From: Lobosporangium transversale
Lineage: Eukaryota; Mortierellomycota; Mortierellomycetes; Mortierellales; Mortierellaceae
Direction of reading: 5' to 3'
DNA: 64,000 nt
NCBI RefSeq assembly: GCF_002105155.1
Contig: NW_019028995.1
Location: 248,001 to 312,000, forward strand
Below the pieces are notes generated by a model, which was given only the letters and a program-made list of their open reading frames with translations, searched no databases and was not told the DNA's origin. Position numbers and translations under genes: made by a program. Each line of letters starts with the position of its first letter. The stretch's first letter is position 1. Below, one piece after another: positions 53,555-64,000 of the stretch.

Positions 53555-53872
53555 AATTGCATCTATACGTCCAAGCATTTACGAATGATATAAAGGTTAA
53601 ACTAGTGTATTCTCCAGGTTGCAAGCACTGCAACCTGCTATTGCTTGTTGCATCCATTCTTGATGCTACATGACTCACTAGCTAATGCCTTTAACTACGT
53701 CGGAAAATATATAAGCATATTTATCTCTGCTATTATTATTTTAAATGCTATGGTGTTAATGTTTATTTAAATATTACAGGCTATATACAAGGATTTGGTG
53801 GTGATCAATAGTCATGCCTTGAGCACATGCCAACGAATGACTAACTTTGACTAGCTTGGCAAATGACGGCCT

Positions 53873-54025
53873 TCAGACCCTGGTGAAGGATAATTGAAAA
53901 AATTGATCTTCTTCCTCACGAGTCATAGGATATGGCGTGCGGGGTAAGCAGGGTGATTTGTCATCAGTCTTGTTATCAGCTGTAGCGTAATTTCAGGATA
54001 TGGTTAGTTACCAACTATTATAAAG

Positions 54026-54056
<31 letters not shown>

Positions 54057-54390
54057 GCGCTGCCATGTTTTACTTACGTGGAGAAAAATGTACCATGCGT
54101 GATCTTGTTGGTAGCTCAAGTTTACGGAAAGCGCCTGGATTTGATATAGTCTCAACGAGCTCATCTTCACAGAGCGTTGGCATAACGGGCAGGCTAAGTC
54201 GGTGACGACTAGGAAGCGTCTTGGAAGAGTATGGCTTTCGATCTGATGAGAGCTTAGCTGTCTTAGTGGGTCGACCAAGAGGAGATTTTGCTGATACGGT
54301 GCTGTATGGCGACGATGCACTAGAGAAATTAAAAGTTGCAGGCATTGATACCATGGATGGTGAGGAGGCTGGATGCTTAATGTCTGTCAT
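53873..54390 (-). CDS. Small Ser/Pro-rich protein of unknown function
   Basis: Two exons (54390-54078, 53979-53873) with GTAAGT donor and CTACAG acceptor give 139 residues. Not recognised. The first 90 residues are Ser/Pro/Lys-rich with possible phosphorylation sites (SPLGRPTKTAKLSSDRKPYS). The more ordered-looking second half includes LCEDELVETISNPGAFRKLE and the acidic end MTREEEDQFFQLSFTRV. There are no membrane spans or signal peptide. The start is the first ATG after a poly-T/AG acceptor at about 54404, so a non-coding or coding upstream exon is possible: a donor-like AAC/GTATGT lies near 54487 on this strand. It is codirectional with TRAPPC11. Confidence 0.65.
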
Positions 54391-54977
54391 TATTGGATGT
54401 GCTAAAAAAAAAAAAAAAAAAAAAAAAAAGAATATCAGCGTCATTGTCGTCAATTTGCACTATGGATAAGCCTAGCTAGAAACATACGTTGATTTAGCTT
54501 CCTTTACCTTGTTTTAAAAAAAAAAAAAAAAAAAAAAAGACGCTCTCGGAAACTAGAAGAGTGAATGGGTGAATAATAATAGCGAATAATAGATGGTGAT
54601 ATGCCAAAAATGAAGGAGTTAAAAAAAAAAAAAGGGAAATGGATAGCGATGCTCAGGTTTTATGGAAAATCAACGACACATGCCATCATCGACTTTGGAC
54701 AATACTGCACATATCGATAATGATGATGTCAGTGCTCAGCCGACATTGCCTGATCAGCCTGATGGGCGACACGGCGGAAAGTAAAAGAAAATACGAGAAA
54801 AACTTACAAAACAATGACACATTATTATTTTAATCTTTGAACAAAGCCGATGATACTGAGGCGATGCGGTCGATGCGGTCAGACCAACCCTTCATAACAT
54901 GGCTTTCTTCACTGTTTAATGGAATTAAATTGAGTATAATATAAATTGTAAGTATAGTGTTTATGCGTAGTAGGCTT
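54391..54977. other. Intergenic: 3' end of TRAPPC11 and 5' UTR of the small gene
   Basis: Contains poly-A runs at 54402-54429 and 54515-54538 and a probable 5' UTR intron of the minus-strand small gene. No other gene seen. Confidence 0.6.
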
Positions 54978-57900
54978 TTATTTCATCAGTCCCATTTCGG
55001 GCTTCACAAAAATTGAAACAGCACTAGCACCAACAGTTTCGCTAGTCCTCGTTGCGTCCCTGATCTTGACTAACATCTCTTCTTGTGAGGACTGCTCCTG
55101 CTGCGGCGTGAGTGGCGCAGGCCTGCCTCGTCTACCAGACAGTTTCCGCTTGTTAACCACCAGTTTGACACGCGGAAGTTTGGTCAATCCTGCACTGAGC
55201 GGGTAGCAGCTCATCTGGATTGGATGCGTTGCATAAGGAAGCAGTTTGATAGCAGTTTGCATGGTGCCGGCATAGACCATGCCTTCTGAAGACTCGATTG
55301 ACATAGAGAGCTCATGTAGCCTATTCGTAGGATTATGGACCACATATCGGACTGTGAATGGCTTATTGACCCGAGCATGCTTAGGCAAATCTAAGATTGA
55401 AAGAGAGTTAAGATGAATGAATAAAATAAAGCCTGTATTGCATCGAGGAAGATTTCAAGCACATACAAAAGACATACCCACGGTCATGTAAACTTCTGCC
55501 TTTGGTAGAGTCAGTGGTTGCAAAGGAACATTAGTGGTTGTGTATGGCACATTCTTAATGACCTCGTCTTCCCATCTAAAGTGTCCCACGACCAGGGATA
55601 TAAAAGGTTAGGCTGTTAGAATGTGCTTCATTCCTTTTACCCTTACACATTATGTCATCGCTCCTGAAGAACATGTCAGCTCTATTACTGACCTTCGCCA
55701 AGAGATCTGTAAGAAACCAACATTGATCTGCTCAGGCGCTAGTTCTAAATCAGCAGCCGTAATCTGGATCAGATGATTGAGCGTCTGTATATTGCCTGGT
55801 CTCCAGCGTTGGACAGAGCCATTCTTGTCCTTATCATTAGAGGTCAGTTGTTCAATACTAGAAGGCCCGCATTCTAATAGATCCACATATACGCCCACTT
55901 CCTGTAAACTCTTTTTTCGCTCTCTAGCACGACCGATACTAAGGCTTCTAGAGAGTCCGTTCGTAACAGACTCTTTAACAGCCCCATCCAATGCACTTTC
56001 CACTGTCGAATTCGTCACGAGCGTGACTTCTTTGACCTCTACTGGCCATGAACCTTCATTATTGATGCGTGTCGACATAAGATATGTCTCTTTATGAGTC
56101 AAGGCTGGGATCAGGATCGTCTCATGTTTCTCATCCATTCGATTAGGCTCCAAGATGGGCGGTAGGTTTTTATGCCTGCCTTGGGAATTGGAACTATTGT
56201 TTCCTAGCGTCTGAACGGGTAGTTGGGTATAGCTGGCTTCGGCATCAAAGGGCGGAATAAAGAGAACCCTAAAAGAGTACCGCTTTTCTGTCCATGTCTT
56301 GTTATTTTCCTTATCCAGTGAAAGCTCATACCGAACTTTGCAGAGGATGGTTCTAGGTGTCGGGATTTCCAAGGCTCTTACGAAGACAGTGCGTTCCGCC
56401 CAAGCTCCTACATCTATTTCTCTCATTTCTTGACTTTTCATTTCATGCGACATATCCGAGGGCGTAAGGGAAATTCGGTTTAATGTTGACGAAGCTTGAG
56501 TCCTGTCAGCAGAAAATGGCTGAGCGGCCGCGACATAAGGATCCAGAACAATACTATCTAAAGACTCAATTGTAGGATCGATAGGCCGAAGCTCTACGTC
56601 CATTTCCATTGCTACAGCATATGCTTCTCCGTTCCGTACTTTGATCTTAATAGGGAAGTACTCATCTAAATACGCCGGTGACTTGAACAAGGCCTTGATC
56701 TCAACTTTTGATTCTCTTGGTACAATGCTAAGAGAGACGCATAAAGGAAAGGTCAGTATCCAATTTAACGCACAAAGCGTATGAAGAGCGTAACGGTGCA
56801 TATCATACCGAAGTGCTGCTGCACGTCGTATTCCCTTATCTAGGTTCTTAAAGCGCATCCCAAGGGGAATATCAGCCGTAGGCATTTGAACGTCAAGCCA
56901 TTGACGGCTAGGTAATTCTCTTCGCGGAGGCATAGGCTGGGATTGTGAGAGGCTTGGGTCCTGCTCTAGCGCCATTTCCAGAGATGGATACTCAAGAGAC
57001 ACGTTCCAATGCTTAGTGATAATGCCCAATGTCACTTTAACTACCTACGTCAGTTCCAGATGCAAAATTGGTGCTGAGTTAGGAACATTCACTGACTTTT
57101 TCTTCTTCTATCAAAACAGATTATAGACTTGCCTTTACCACCTGCTCCTTGGTAGGAGCGATGGCACCTTCGAAGACTTTGGTCTCAGATGGGCGAATGT
57201 CTAGGTCCACAACTTTCTTCCACGCGCCCATAGCTGATGCACTTCCACTGCCACTATTGATACTATCGATGTGTTCCCATGTACACTGAGCGCAGTCAAC
57301 CCATTCAATACTCTTCCCGGTCCGATCCTTCGTCTGCAATATTCTGCTAGCGTTCTCAGGCGCTGTGGCAGATGTATGAGACCGAGTATCCACAAAGTGA
57401 TGGTTGAGGGCCTCATCAGAAAATTCCACGTGAACAAAAGATATTCTGAACGGGCTGGGCAATGCGCCTTCTCCACCTTGTGTTGAAATTTGTACTTGGA
57501 ATCTACTCTCTGAAGAAACAAACGCTTGTTGTCTTTGGAACTGGACCTCACAAGTAACTATAATTTAAGAAATTTATATTCCATAAAAGTTAACTCTGCA
57601 TTATCTACTTAAGAGGGATATGAAACGATTAACAGGAGAATTAGCATGGCAATGAAAAACAAACATACCAAACGGATTGTAATGATGCATATTGAGTACT
57701 AAAGGCCTGTGCACCATAGCATTAGCGGGATGGTCTCCTGTATAGATAATGCTAACTAATTCTTCAAAGATAGTATTTCGCTTTTCATCCGTTGATGGCA
57801 TATCTATAGGTATGAATGTTCATCAGGAGCTGCATACTTCACTAATCAGCATGTATCAGCTGGTGCAGGCTCAAAGTACTATCACCATTACCTGGACTCA

Positions 57901-60458
57901 TCATCTCGATCAAATACTCGACTACATTCTCCCAGTACCCTAATTCCTTGGCACACTGAACAGACCACTTCAAGATTGAAGTCAAAATTAAGTTCCAGCC
58001 TTCCTTGCGGTATGTCTTTCCAATTCTTTCGAAGAATCTGTTTTTTTTTTTATATCAATTTACAAAAAATAAGTACAATAAACACCTTCTCAGATACATT
58101 CCTAGTTTTGTAAATGTATAAGCTAACTTACTTCAAGGCCATTTCAAACCTTCCTGCCGAATAATAAGTGCCAGCGATCTCTGAGGCTAAAAACAACGTC
58201 ATGCGGCCAGCTTTGTATCTCTTAAATTGTTCGTAGCTCTTAGTCAACAGCTCAATAGTTAATGCCAAATGGTCGATGGCTCGCTCAGCATTCATAGACT
58301 GAAGTGTTGGTGGAAACGGCTTACTGGTCGTTGGAATCGGAGCCACATTACTGTCCGGATAAGCCTGATGAAATAACCGTATGGCCATTAGCATCATAGA
58401 CGTATATACCAAAGCTTTAAGTTGTGAAATCTCATACTACTTGCCTCTTCAGCGATTTCAAAGCGAAGACGCCTTTGTACACTACAATTGGCAGCTTGAT
58501 GGTAAAAATATCCAGCGTGTTGGAGAATCAGCATAGGATTGATTCCTGCGCCAGGGCCATGCGTCCCTCCGCCACGGCCGGCCCCCACATTACCATTGTA
58601 CACAAACGCATCGCCGCTAGGTCCTATACCAAACCCGACTGTGCTGCTGCCAAGATTGATCCCAGAAAACTTGTTGAGGTCTTTCGCGCCTTCTGCCATT
58701 CCAGCAAATGAGCCATAAACGATACTGCTGGGTGAAGGAACCGGCAGCTTAAAGCCTAACTTGGTTCCTATATCGATCAGGTCGCCGAATACTTTGTATT
58801 GTTTTCCAAGCCATGCCCAATACTCGAAGGAATCATCTCCCATACGCCAACTTTCGGAAAAAGCCTTGAACACAATCAGATGGCGTCGAAAAGTGAAGAG
58901 CGCTGTTGAGGGAGCATCGAGATAAAGATGAAATTTACAGATCTAGCACCAACAAAAAATGTTACTGGCTGCAAAAACATTGCTGACATTGACGTAGACG
59001 AACACGTTCTGGTATCTTTACCTTGAGGCACAAACAGTCAGCCAGGACCTTGGCTTCCGCCCATCGCTTTGTACGGGCCTGCAAGCCTGGCGCTCCCGGG
59101 GTTATAGTGGAGGTGACTGCAAACATGTCAATCAATAGCCCATAAGCTGACTCGTAGTGTTTGACAGCATTATCGATATCTTGTTTGCATTCCGAGAACA
59201 TTCCCATCTTAAAATCATAACGCAACATCCATCCCTGAACTGAAAGGCCTTGATGCGGCGGCTGCTGCTGGGAGCCCCCAGCAATTTGCTGAGGCGGCTT
59301 TACACTCGCAGTTGTTGATGGCAGGTTTGATTTTTTCTTTTTGTGTCTCTTGACTTGCTCCTTGTAATAGCTCATAGAGCCTTCATATTGTGACCTCTGA
59401 AGACTATAGACAAGAGTTATGGTATTAGTATATATTAAGGACAAGATACTTGCTTCATCAGGGTTTTCATGGTCATTACTGGCCTTACTTGACTGCAAAG
59501 TCCGAAATTTCTTGGCTACTACTTGGCTGAAGCACGTAGAATGAATTCTTAATATCAAGCCCTGCAGATTTGCGCACAAAGTTCAGGCGATCCTCGATGG
59601 AAGGGTCCTCTATTTGGTCGACGGATTAAGAGTTAAGACATTTCTTTGGTGGAAAAAAGTAATAAGTAGAGACTGCTTCTGTGCATAATGGCATACCCAT
59701 GTGTGATCGCTGCAATAAAATGACGACCGCGAACTTCACCAGACGTTCCTGAGCAGCTTTTCTAGAGGCATCATGTGAGTAGATTAGCAATCACTGATAG
59801 CTGATCTATTGTATTGTTGTCTCTATGTGATTAAAGAAAGATGCATTTACACTTACCGACGCTCTAGTAGTTCCTGTGCCAGTACTGTGTCATGCTCACG
59901 TTCTAAAGGGTCAACTACGCCCAAGGGCCCTTTATCTGAGAATACACGCTGGTGGTTGCCTTCACTAAAATCAACAATTGACTCGCGATCCCAAAGGTCC
60001 ACGACTGCGACGAAAACGGAGGGTATCTGATCACGATGCCGTCTGATCCAAAGGGGACTGATAAGTCCGTCCGGGTATAGTGGCGAAGAAGGGGAGGAAG
60101 GGGATAAGGAAGGTTGGAGATGTTGCTGGCCTGTTTGCTGCAAGGATTTCCGTGTTGGAGGTAAGATGTAGCTTCGGTGCTCTGGTACGACATAAAATAA
60201 AGATCCTGCAAGCCCTTTTGTATTATCCCAATATGTTACATTGTTCCTTGACAACATTGCCTGTAGTAGCGCAGCCTTTTGTGCTTCTAATCCTGAGGCA
60301 GTTACATGTCTGGGTGGTGGTGGTGGTGGAGTATCAACGCTAACATGTGATTGACTGCCTGTTCTATTCTGATGAGACGCGTCCTCAGTTGTGGTCAAGC
60401 CAGTGACGACCAAGGTCGGCTGAAGATGAATGACGAACTCTGGAGGATAAGTTTCCAT
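54978..60458 (-). CDS. TRAPP complex subunit TRAPPC11 (foie gras / gryzun)
   Basis: Thirteen exons (60458-59857, 59761-59697, 59609-59489, 59403-59022, 58942-58445, 58364-58132, 58037-57892, 57803-57669, 57557-57133, 57044-56809, 56727-55693, 55575-55478, 55390-54978) give about 1462 residues. METYPPEFVIHLQPTLVVTG and the following Ser/Pro-rich part form the N-terminus. The foie-gras domain (about residues 280-690) contains helical repeats such as RRLRFEIAEEAYPDSN and KFFERIGKTYRKEGWNLI. The beta-rich gryzun part follows and ends KHARVNKPFTVRYVVHNPTN ... GASAVSIFVKPEMGLMK. TRAPPC11 acts in ER-Golgi transport. The fifth intron is GC-AG. The ninth may be GC-AG or GT-AG, which changes the protein by two residues. 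It is longer than the human protein (1133). Confidence 0.93.
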
Positions 60459-60594
60459 GAGTCGTGTTAAAGTCCTTTCCAGTGTCTGAATTCAATAAAG
60501 GGGAAAAAGGGACGTAAGTAGCCAACAATTGAGGGACTCACGTTGATGAAGTGTTGAAGTGGTCGGGTTGGCATTTGTGTTTAACATTTATTAG

Positions 60595-60600
60595 CACGTG
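60595..60600. promoter_or_regulatory. CACGTG E-box in shared TRAPPC11/PI-synthase promoter
   Basis: A palindromic CACGTG lies 137 bp from the TRAPPC11 start and 101 bp from the PI-synthase start in the only intergenic space between the divergent genes. Binding by a bHLH factor is inferred. Confidence 0.45.
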
Positions 60601-60700
60601 ATATGTAGCTCTAAAAAGTCTTTTCTTGCCTTGCACAACTTTTCTTACCCCTGTCTTGTCTTCATCCGTTCATTTGCACTCCTCCCATAGTCTCTTAGAA

Positions 60701-62333
60701 ATGCCTGCAAAAAACACAAAGGGAGCCACAGAGGTTTCCTCAAAGGCTACACCTGCAGACGAGAATGTCTTTCTCTTCATCCCTAACCTGATTGGTAGGT
60801 GACAAGACAGCTGATCTATACATTCGTCTCTGTTGTCCTCGATGAGGCAGTAGCAGATGTTTTAACAACAACAACCATGACAACAACAGCAACTACAAAA
60901 AAGTGTCAGGACCTTCTTGTGTGAGAGTAATTCGTAGTCTAGTGGTAGCGGTGATGATCAAGTCACTGATGAAATTTTTTGTTCATCCACTTTCACACCA
61001 CTCTTGTCTCCAGGGTATTCCCGTATTATCCTTGCAGCATTTTCGTTATACTACATGCCAGTACACCCAAAAACATGCATGCTCATGTATTCGATCTCTT
61101 GTCTACTGGATGCTGTTGATGGACAGGCTGCAAGGTATTATAACCAATGTAAGTCTTTTTATCTCAGGAAGCCGATAGCCGTGTGCTTTTAAATATTTGA
61201 TTTGGGCACAAGGTTCTATTTATTTTTAATGTATTGCTGACTTGCACACAATGGAACAATCGGTTGGCTCATTTACTTTAGGCAGCAAGTTTGGAGCAGT
61301 CCTCGACATGGTCACTGACAGGTATGCAACAGAAACTTGAAAAATATTAAATGGCATTTCACCGTCGATGTTCAGCTTGTGGCGCTTCTAATGTCCATGG
61401 CTACAATGAGGGGTCTGCTTCCCATGATGCCTATTAGCTTTCATCTTTTGATGTTTTGTGCTGCGAGGCCTTAGATAGGCCTTGTTCATAAAAGTCCTTT
61501 TCACTTGTTTGTATCGCGTGTGAACGTATTCACGTAGTTAATTTCTCCACCTTCATTTACCAAAATGCTTTCTTGAAGCTGATCGATCAAAAACAACGTG
61601 ATTTCCATTTTTTTTTTTTTTTTATATTTCAAAATAGATGCACGACTGCCTGTCTTTTATGCTATCTTGCCTCAGCTTACTCCAGCTATGCCCTAATTTT
61701 CCAGTTTCTGATTGCTCTGGATGTGAGCAGTCATTACATGCATATGTACAGGTGAGGATTTTATCCCAAACCTGCTTAATTTATTTATTATGTTTTTGCT
61801 TCATATGATTCACAAATGGTATATGTTTGAGGCAAATTTAAAGGCGTTCTCGTGGGTTTATTCATTGACTTGTTCCAATTATTTTTTGCTTATTTAAATA
61901 GCTCACTGACCTCTGGAGCCAGCAGTCATAAAAAGATTTCAGAGTCAAGCAACTTCATTCTTCGCGCCTACTACAGCAACAATGTAAAGCTCTAGAGCTT
62001 GTGCAATGCTTTGCTTGTGCAGTGTTTTATTTTTACGTTCAATGCGCCTATTAAGTTATCTAATTCATGTGTCCTATTGTTCTCGTTTGAATGGGATAGA
62101 ATGTTCTTTTTGCTTTCTGCTTCGCCAATGAGCTCTTTTTTGTGGTTTTGTATCTCCTCTCATTCGGATTCCAGACTTCAACCCTTGGCAAGATTGTTCT
62201 CTACACATTGGCTGCCTTGACAGGACCTGTCTGTGCTGGAAAGCAAATCATTAACTGTATCCAGTTTGCCAATGCAGCTAAAAACCTAGCTCAGATTGAC
62301 ATTGAGGAGCGCAAGCAAGCCAAGAAGAATTAG
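60701..62333 (+). CDS. PIS1: Phosphatidylinositol synthase (CDP-diacylglycerol-inositol 3-phosphatidyltransferase)
   Basis: Six exons (60701-60794, 61014-61148, 61282-61321, 61638-61751, 61902-61983, 62100-62333) give 232 residues, the normal size (about 220). The complete CDP-alcohol phosphotransferase signature is visible: Asp64, Asp67-Gly68, Ala71-Arg72, Gly81, Asp85 and Asp89 with exact spacing. One signature half is encoded by a 40-nt exon. About five membrane spans follow, ending in a basic tail QAKKN. It condenses CDP-DAG and myo-inositol to PI in the ER membrane. The N-terminus NVFLFIPNLIGYSRI is family-typical. It is head-to-head with TRAPPC11. Confidence 0.96.
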
Positions 62334-62372
62334 ACATCCCAACGTTTTTTTTTTAATGTGTATTTATATGAA

Positions 62373-62378
62373 AATAAA
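62373..62378 (+). promoter_or_regulatory. Polyadenylation signal AATAAA (PI synthase)
   Basis: AATAAA lies 40 bp after the stop codon. Confidence 0.5.
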
Positions 62379-62584
62379 TATTTCTTTTTTGATCAAGTGC
62401 ACGTGATCACATCATGCAGTTCCTTTCTACCCTGACAGCTTGCCTTTTGTGTCTCTGCTCTTTGTTTGAATAATAAAAAACAGTGCTTTATTAACCCACT
62501 CACTCTCGCCCACACATTTGCTCGTTATACTATTCTCTTTGCTTCCATTTATTCAGGCGAATTCATTTCTTTGCCTCTGTCCTC

Positions 62585-64000
62585 ATGCGTCGAACGGTAT
62601 CGCCTGCGCAGCTCCCTAGTCAAGTTTATACCAGCTCTACCTTAGCCCACCAACATTCATTTCATGCAATGCCCTCAAACCATGGCTCCTCGCCCTCCAC
62701 CAGTCATTTGCTGCAGAATGCAACCCCTAGCTATGGTCCATATAACTTTCAAGCCCACAGTAGCTCAACTCTCGATACATCAATCGTTCCTCGACCAACA
62801 CAGGGCGATCGCATGACCTGCATCGTTAATGCGTCTATTACTTGCATCAGTGCTTCTGTGACCGTTTCACGCCAGGATAACTTTTACGCCAGCACTGGCC
62901 AGGAGGGCAATGATAGATCGAACACAGTAAGTAACCCGACCATCAAAGGACAGACTGGCAGTAACCAGGGTCATTATCGTAGCCAGAGTCGTCAAGACGA
63001 ACAAGACCGTTTACGACTTTACGTTTTTGGAGGATTTCACCAATACACAGATGCGGTCAATAATGATCTCTATCGTCTAGACATCGATACGATGTCATGG
63101 GAGAAATTAATCTATACCAAAGGTGAACCTCCTTCGAAACGAAACGACCACTCTGCTATTCTTTGGGGTGATGATCGCATCGTGATCTTTGGAGGCAGCG
63201 ACGAGCGCAACCAGTTCTGTAATGATGTTCATGTCCTTCACGTAAGGACACTCACATGGGAAACACCTGTTACGAGTGGCTCCATCCCTGTTGGGAGGGC
63301 AAAGCATGCGGCAACCATCATGGACAACAAACTCTATATTTCCGGTGGTTGCCTAGAAGAGGGAGTGTCACAGGAGCTACTTTGTCTGAATCTTTTGACA
63401 TGGGAATGGGAGGAACCCATTGATTTTGTCCCGAGGCACACGCATACTCTGTTTGTTTATCGACAGAAGCTGTTTGCATATGGTGGATACAATGAAGAGA
63501 TGGATCGTACAGGAGTGATTGCTTATATGGATCTGGAAACAAATCAAGTCACAAAGATTAATGTATCAAATGAAATTGCGCCCAATGTTGCTGCTCAGCA
63601 ATATTCACAGGTGTGCGGCAATTACCTCGTTGTCGTCATATCTCAAGGTGTGCGCTACGAGCTTCAGAAATTCACAGGGGGGATTTGGACATTGAACCTA
63701 GATTGTTTTCAATGGACAAAGCATGATGACTGGAAGGTTTTGGGCGAAAATCACACATGGCATTACTTTTCGATGGCAAGGGATGGGGAACAGTTCTATC
63801 TCATTGGCGACGTCAATGACTCTGATGAATATTTCAAGCAAGTGCTTACAATTGACTTAAGAGAATATGGATCCTTTCTGGAGCCGCCTGTGACGATAGG
63901 AAATGAACTTGGACGGCTATTGCACGATCAAATGTCGCTGGCCGACTTTCGAATCATCTGCACAGGCACAGATGCCCAATCAAATGCAGCGATACACAGT
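62585..64000 (+). CDS. Kelch-repeat BTB-domain protein, 3' end cut by the window
   Basis: A single open frame of 472 codons runs to the window end without a stop. Residues 1-135 are Ser/Gln/Asn-rich and disordered. From about 140 several kelch blades follow (RLYVFGGFHQYTDAVNNDLY, RIVIFGGSDERNQFCNDVHV, KLYISGGCLEEG, KLFAYGGYNEEMD), each ending in a Trp-containing strand. At the end GNELGRLLHDQMSLADFRII starts a BTB/POZ domain, with the rest outside. Kelch-BTB proteins are commonly Cullin-3 substrate adaptors; fungal ones of this order are less studied. An upstream exon is possible because CAG precedes an open frame at about 62560. A donor-like GTAAGT lies inside the frame near 62930, but the frame stays open. 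Confidence 0.88.
   Translation, partial: MRRTVSPAQLPSQVYTSSTLAHQHSFHAMPSNHGSSPSTSHLLQNATPSYGPYNFQAHSSSTLDTSIVPRPTQGDRMTCIVNASITCISASVTVSRQDNFYASTGQEGNDRSNTVSNPTIKGQTGSNQGHYRSQSRQDEQDRLRLYVFGGFHQYTDAVNNDLYRLDIDTMSWEKLIYTKGEPPSKRNDHSAILWGDDRIVIFGGSDERNQFCNDVHVLHVRTLTWETPVTSGSIPVGRAKHAATIMDNKLYISGGCLEEGVSQELLCLNLLTWEWEEPIDFVPRHTHTLFVYRQKLFAYGGYNEEMDRTGVIAYMDLETNQVTKINVSNEIAPNVAAQQYSQVCGNYLVVVISQGVRYELQKFTGGIWTLNLDCFQWTKHDDWKVLGENHTWHYFSMARDGEQFYLIGDVNDSDEYFKQVLTIDLREYGSFLEPPVTIGNELGRLLHDQMSLADFRIICTGTDAQSNAAIHS

Larger units (their letters stand above)
52743..53872. other. Intergenic: TRP5 promoter and an inverted-repeat element
   Basis: Contains the TRP5 upstream elements (to about 52850) and a 495-bp TIR element. 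Nothing else is seen. Confidence 0.7.

Noticed and set aside
58394-58444. Read-through of the TRAPPC11 exon into SSMRFHNLKLWYIRL
   Set aside because: Ends in a stop and leaves the next exon out of frame; the GC-AG junction restores the frame.
60930-61000. tRNA-like GTAGTCTAGTGGTAG segment in the first PI-synthase intron
   Set aside because: Resembles the 5' part of some tRNAs, but no GGTTCRA-type B box or acceptor pairing follows at the right distance.

Overview
The window is nuclear DNA of an early-diverging fungus, most likely Mucoromycota (inference). The evidence is short GT-AG introns (mostly 75-250 nt) with CTAAC/CTAAT-like branch points, a fused fungal-type tryptophan synthase, a WNK kinase (a family I associate with animals, plants and early-diverging fungi rather than yeasts), an AT-rich intergenic background, and dozens of long poly-A/poly-T runs. 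No rRNA, tRNA, CRISPR, plasmid or viral gene was recognised.

Layout: 1-3967 is gene-free low-complexity DNA. Then come, on the minus strand, an MFSD1-like transporter (3968-6168), an uncharacterised membrane-associated protein (6332-7749) and a WNK kinase with a C-terminal SAM-like domain (9040-11977). On the plus strand lies the PP2A scaffold subunit (13868-16405), convergent with a minus-strand signal-anchored mucin-like protein (16964-18571). A gene-poor 6 kb stretch follows, holding a G-rich 7-bp minisatellite, possible gene relics and a 256-bp pogo/Tigger-like MITE. Plus-strand malic enzyme (24529-27157) and a Stm1/SERBP1-like ribosome-associated protein (27839-29589) come next. A second 6 kb gap contains the spliced 5' UTR of a large Gln/His-rich regulator with an integrase SAM-like domain (35802-39917). 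This faces a Ran1/Ksp1-type kinase on the minus strand (41838-43476). A third 6.5 kb gap ends at tryptophan synthase (49968-52742, minus). Beyond it are a 495-bp terminal-inverted-repeat element, a small unknown protein (53873-54390, minus), TRAPPC11 (54978-60458, minus), phosphatidylinositol synthase (60701-62333, plus) and a kelch-BTB gene cut by the window end (62585-64000).

The genes are mostly unrelated housekeeping functions: amino-acid synthesis, carbon/NADPH metabolism, phospholipid synthesis, ER-Golgi trafficking, phosphatase and kinase signalling. They do not form a cluster. TRAPPC11 and PI synthase share a 242-bp head-to-head promoter, and TRP5 carries a perfect Gcn4/Cpc1-type site.

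All exon models were built by hand from splice motifs, reading-frame continuity and recognisable protein motifs. Every complete model sums to a multiple of three. No convincing new defence or mobile system was found. The most unusual items are the integrase-fold regulator, the two MITE-like elements, GC-AG introns in TRAPPC11, and A-runs abutting 5' splice sites.
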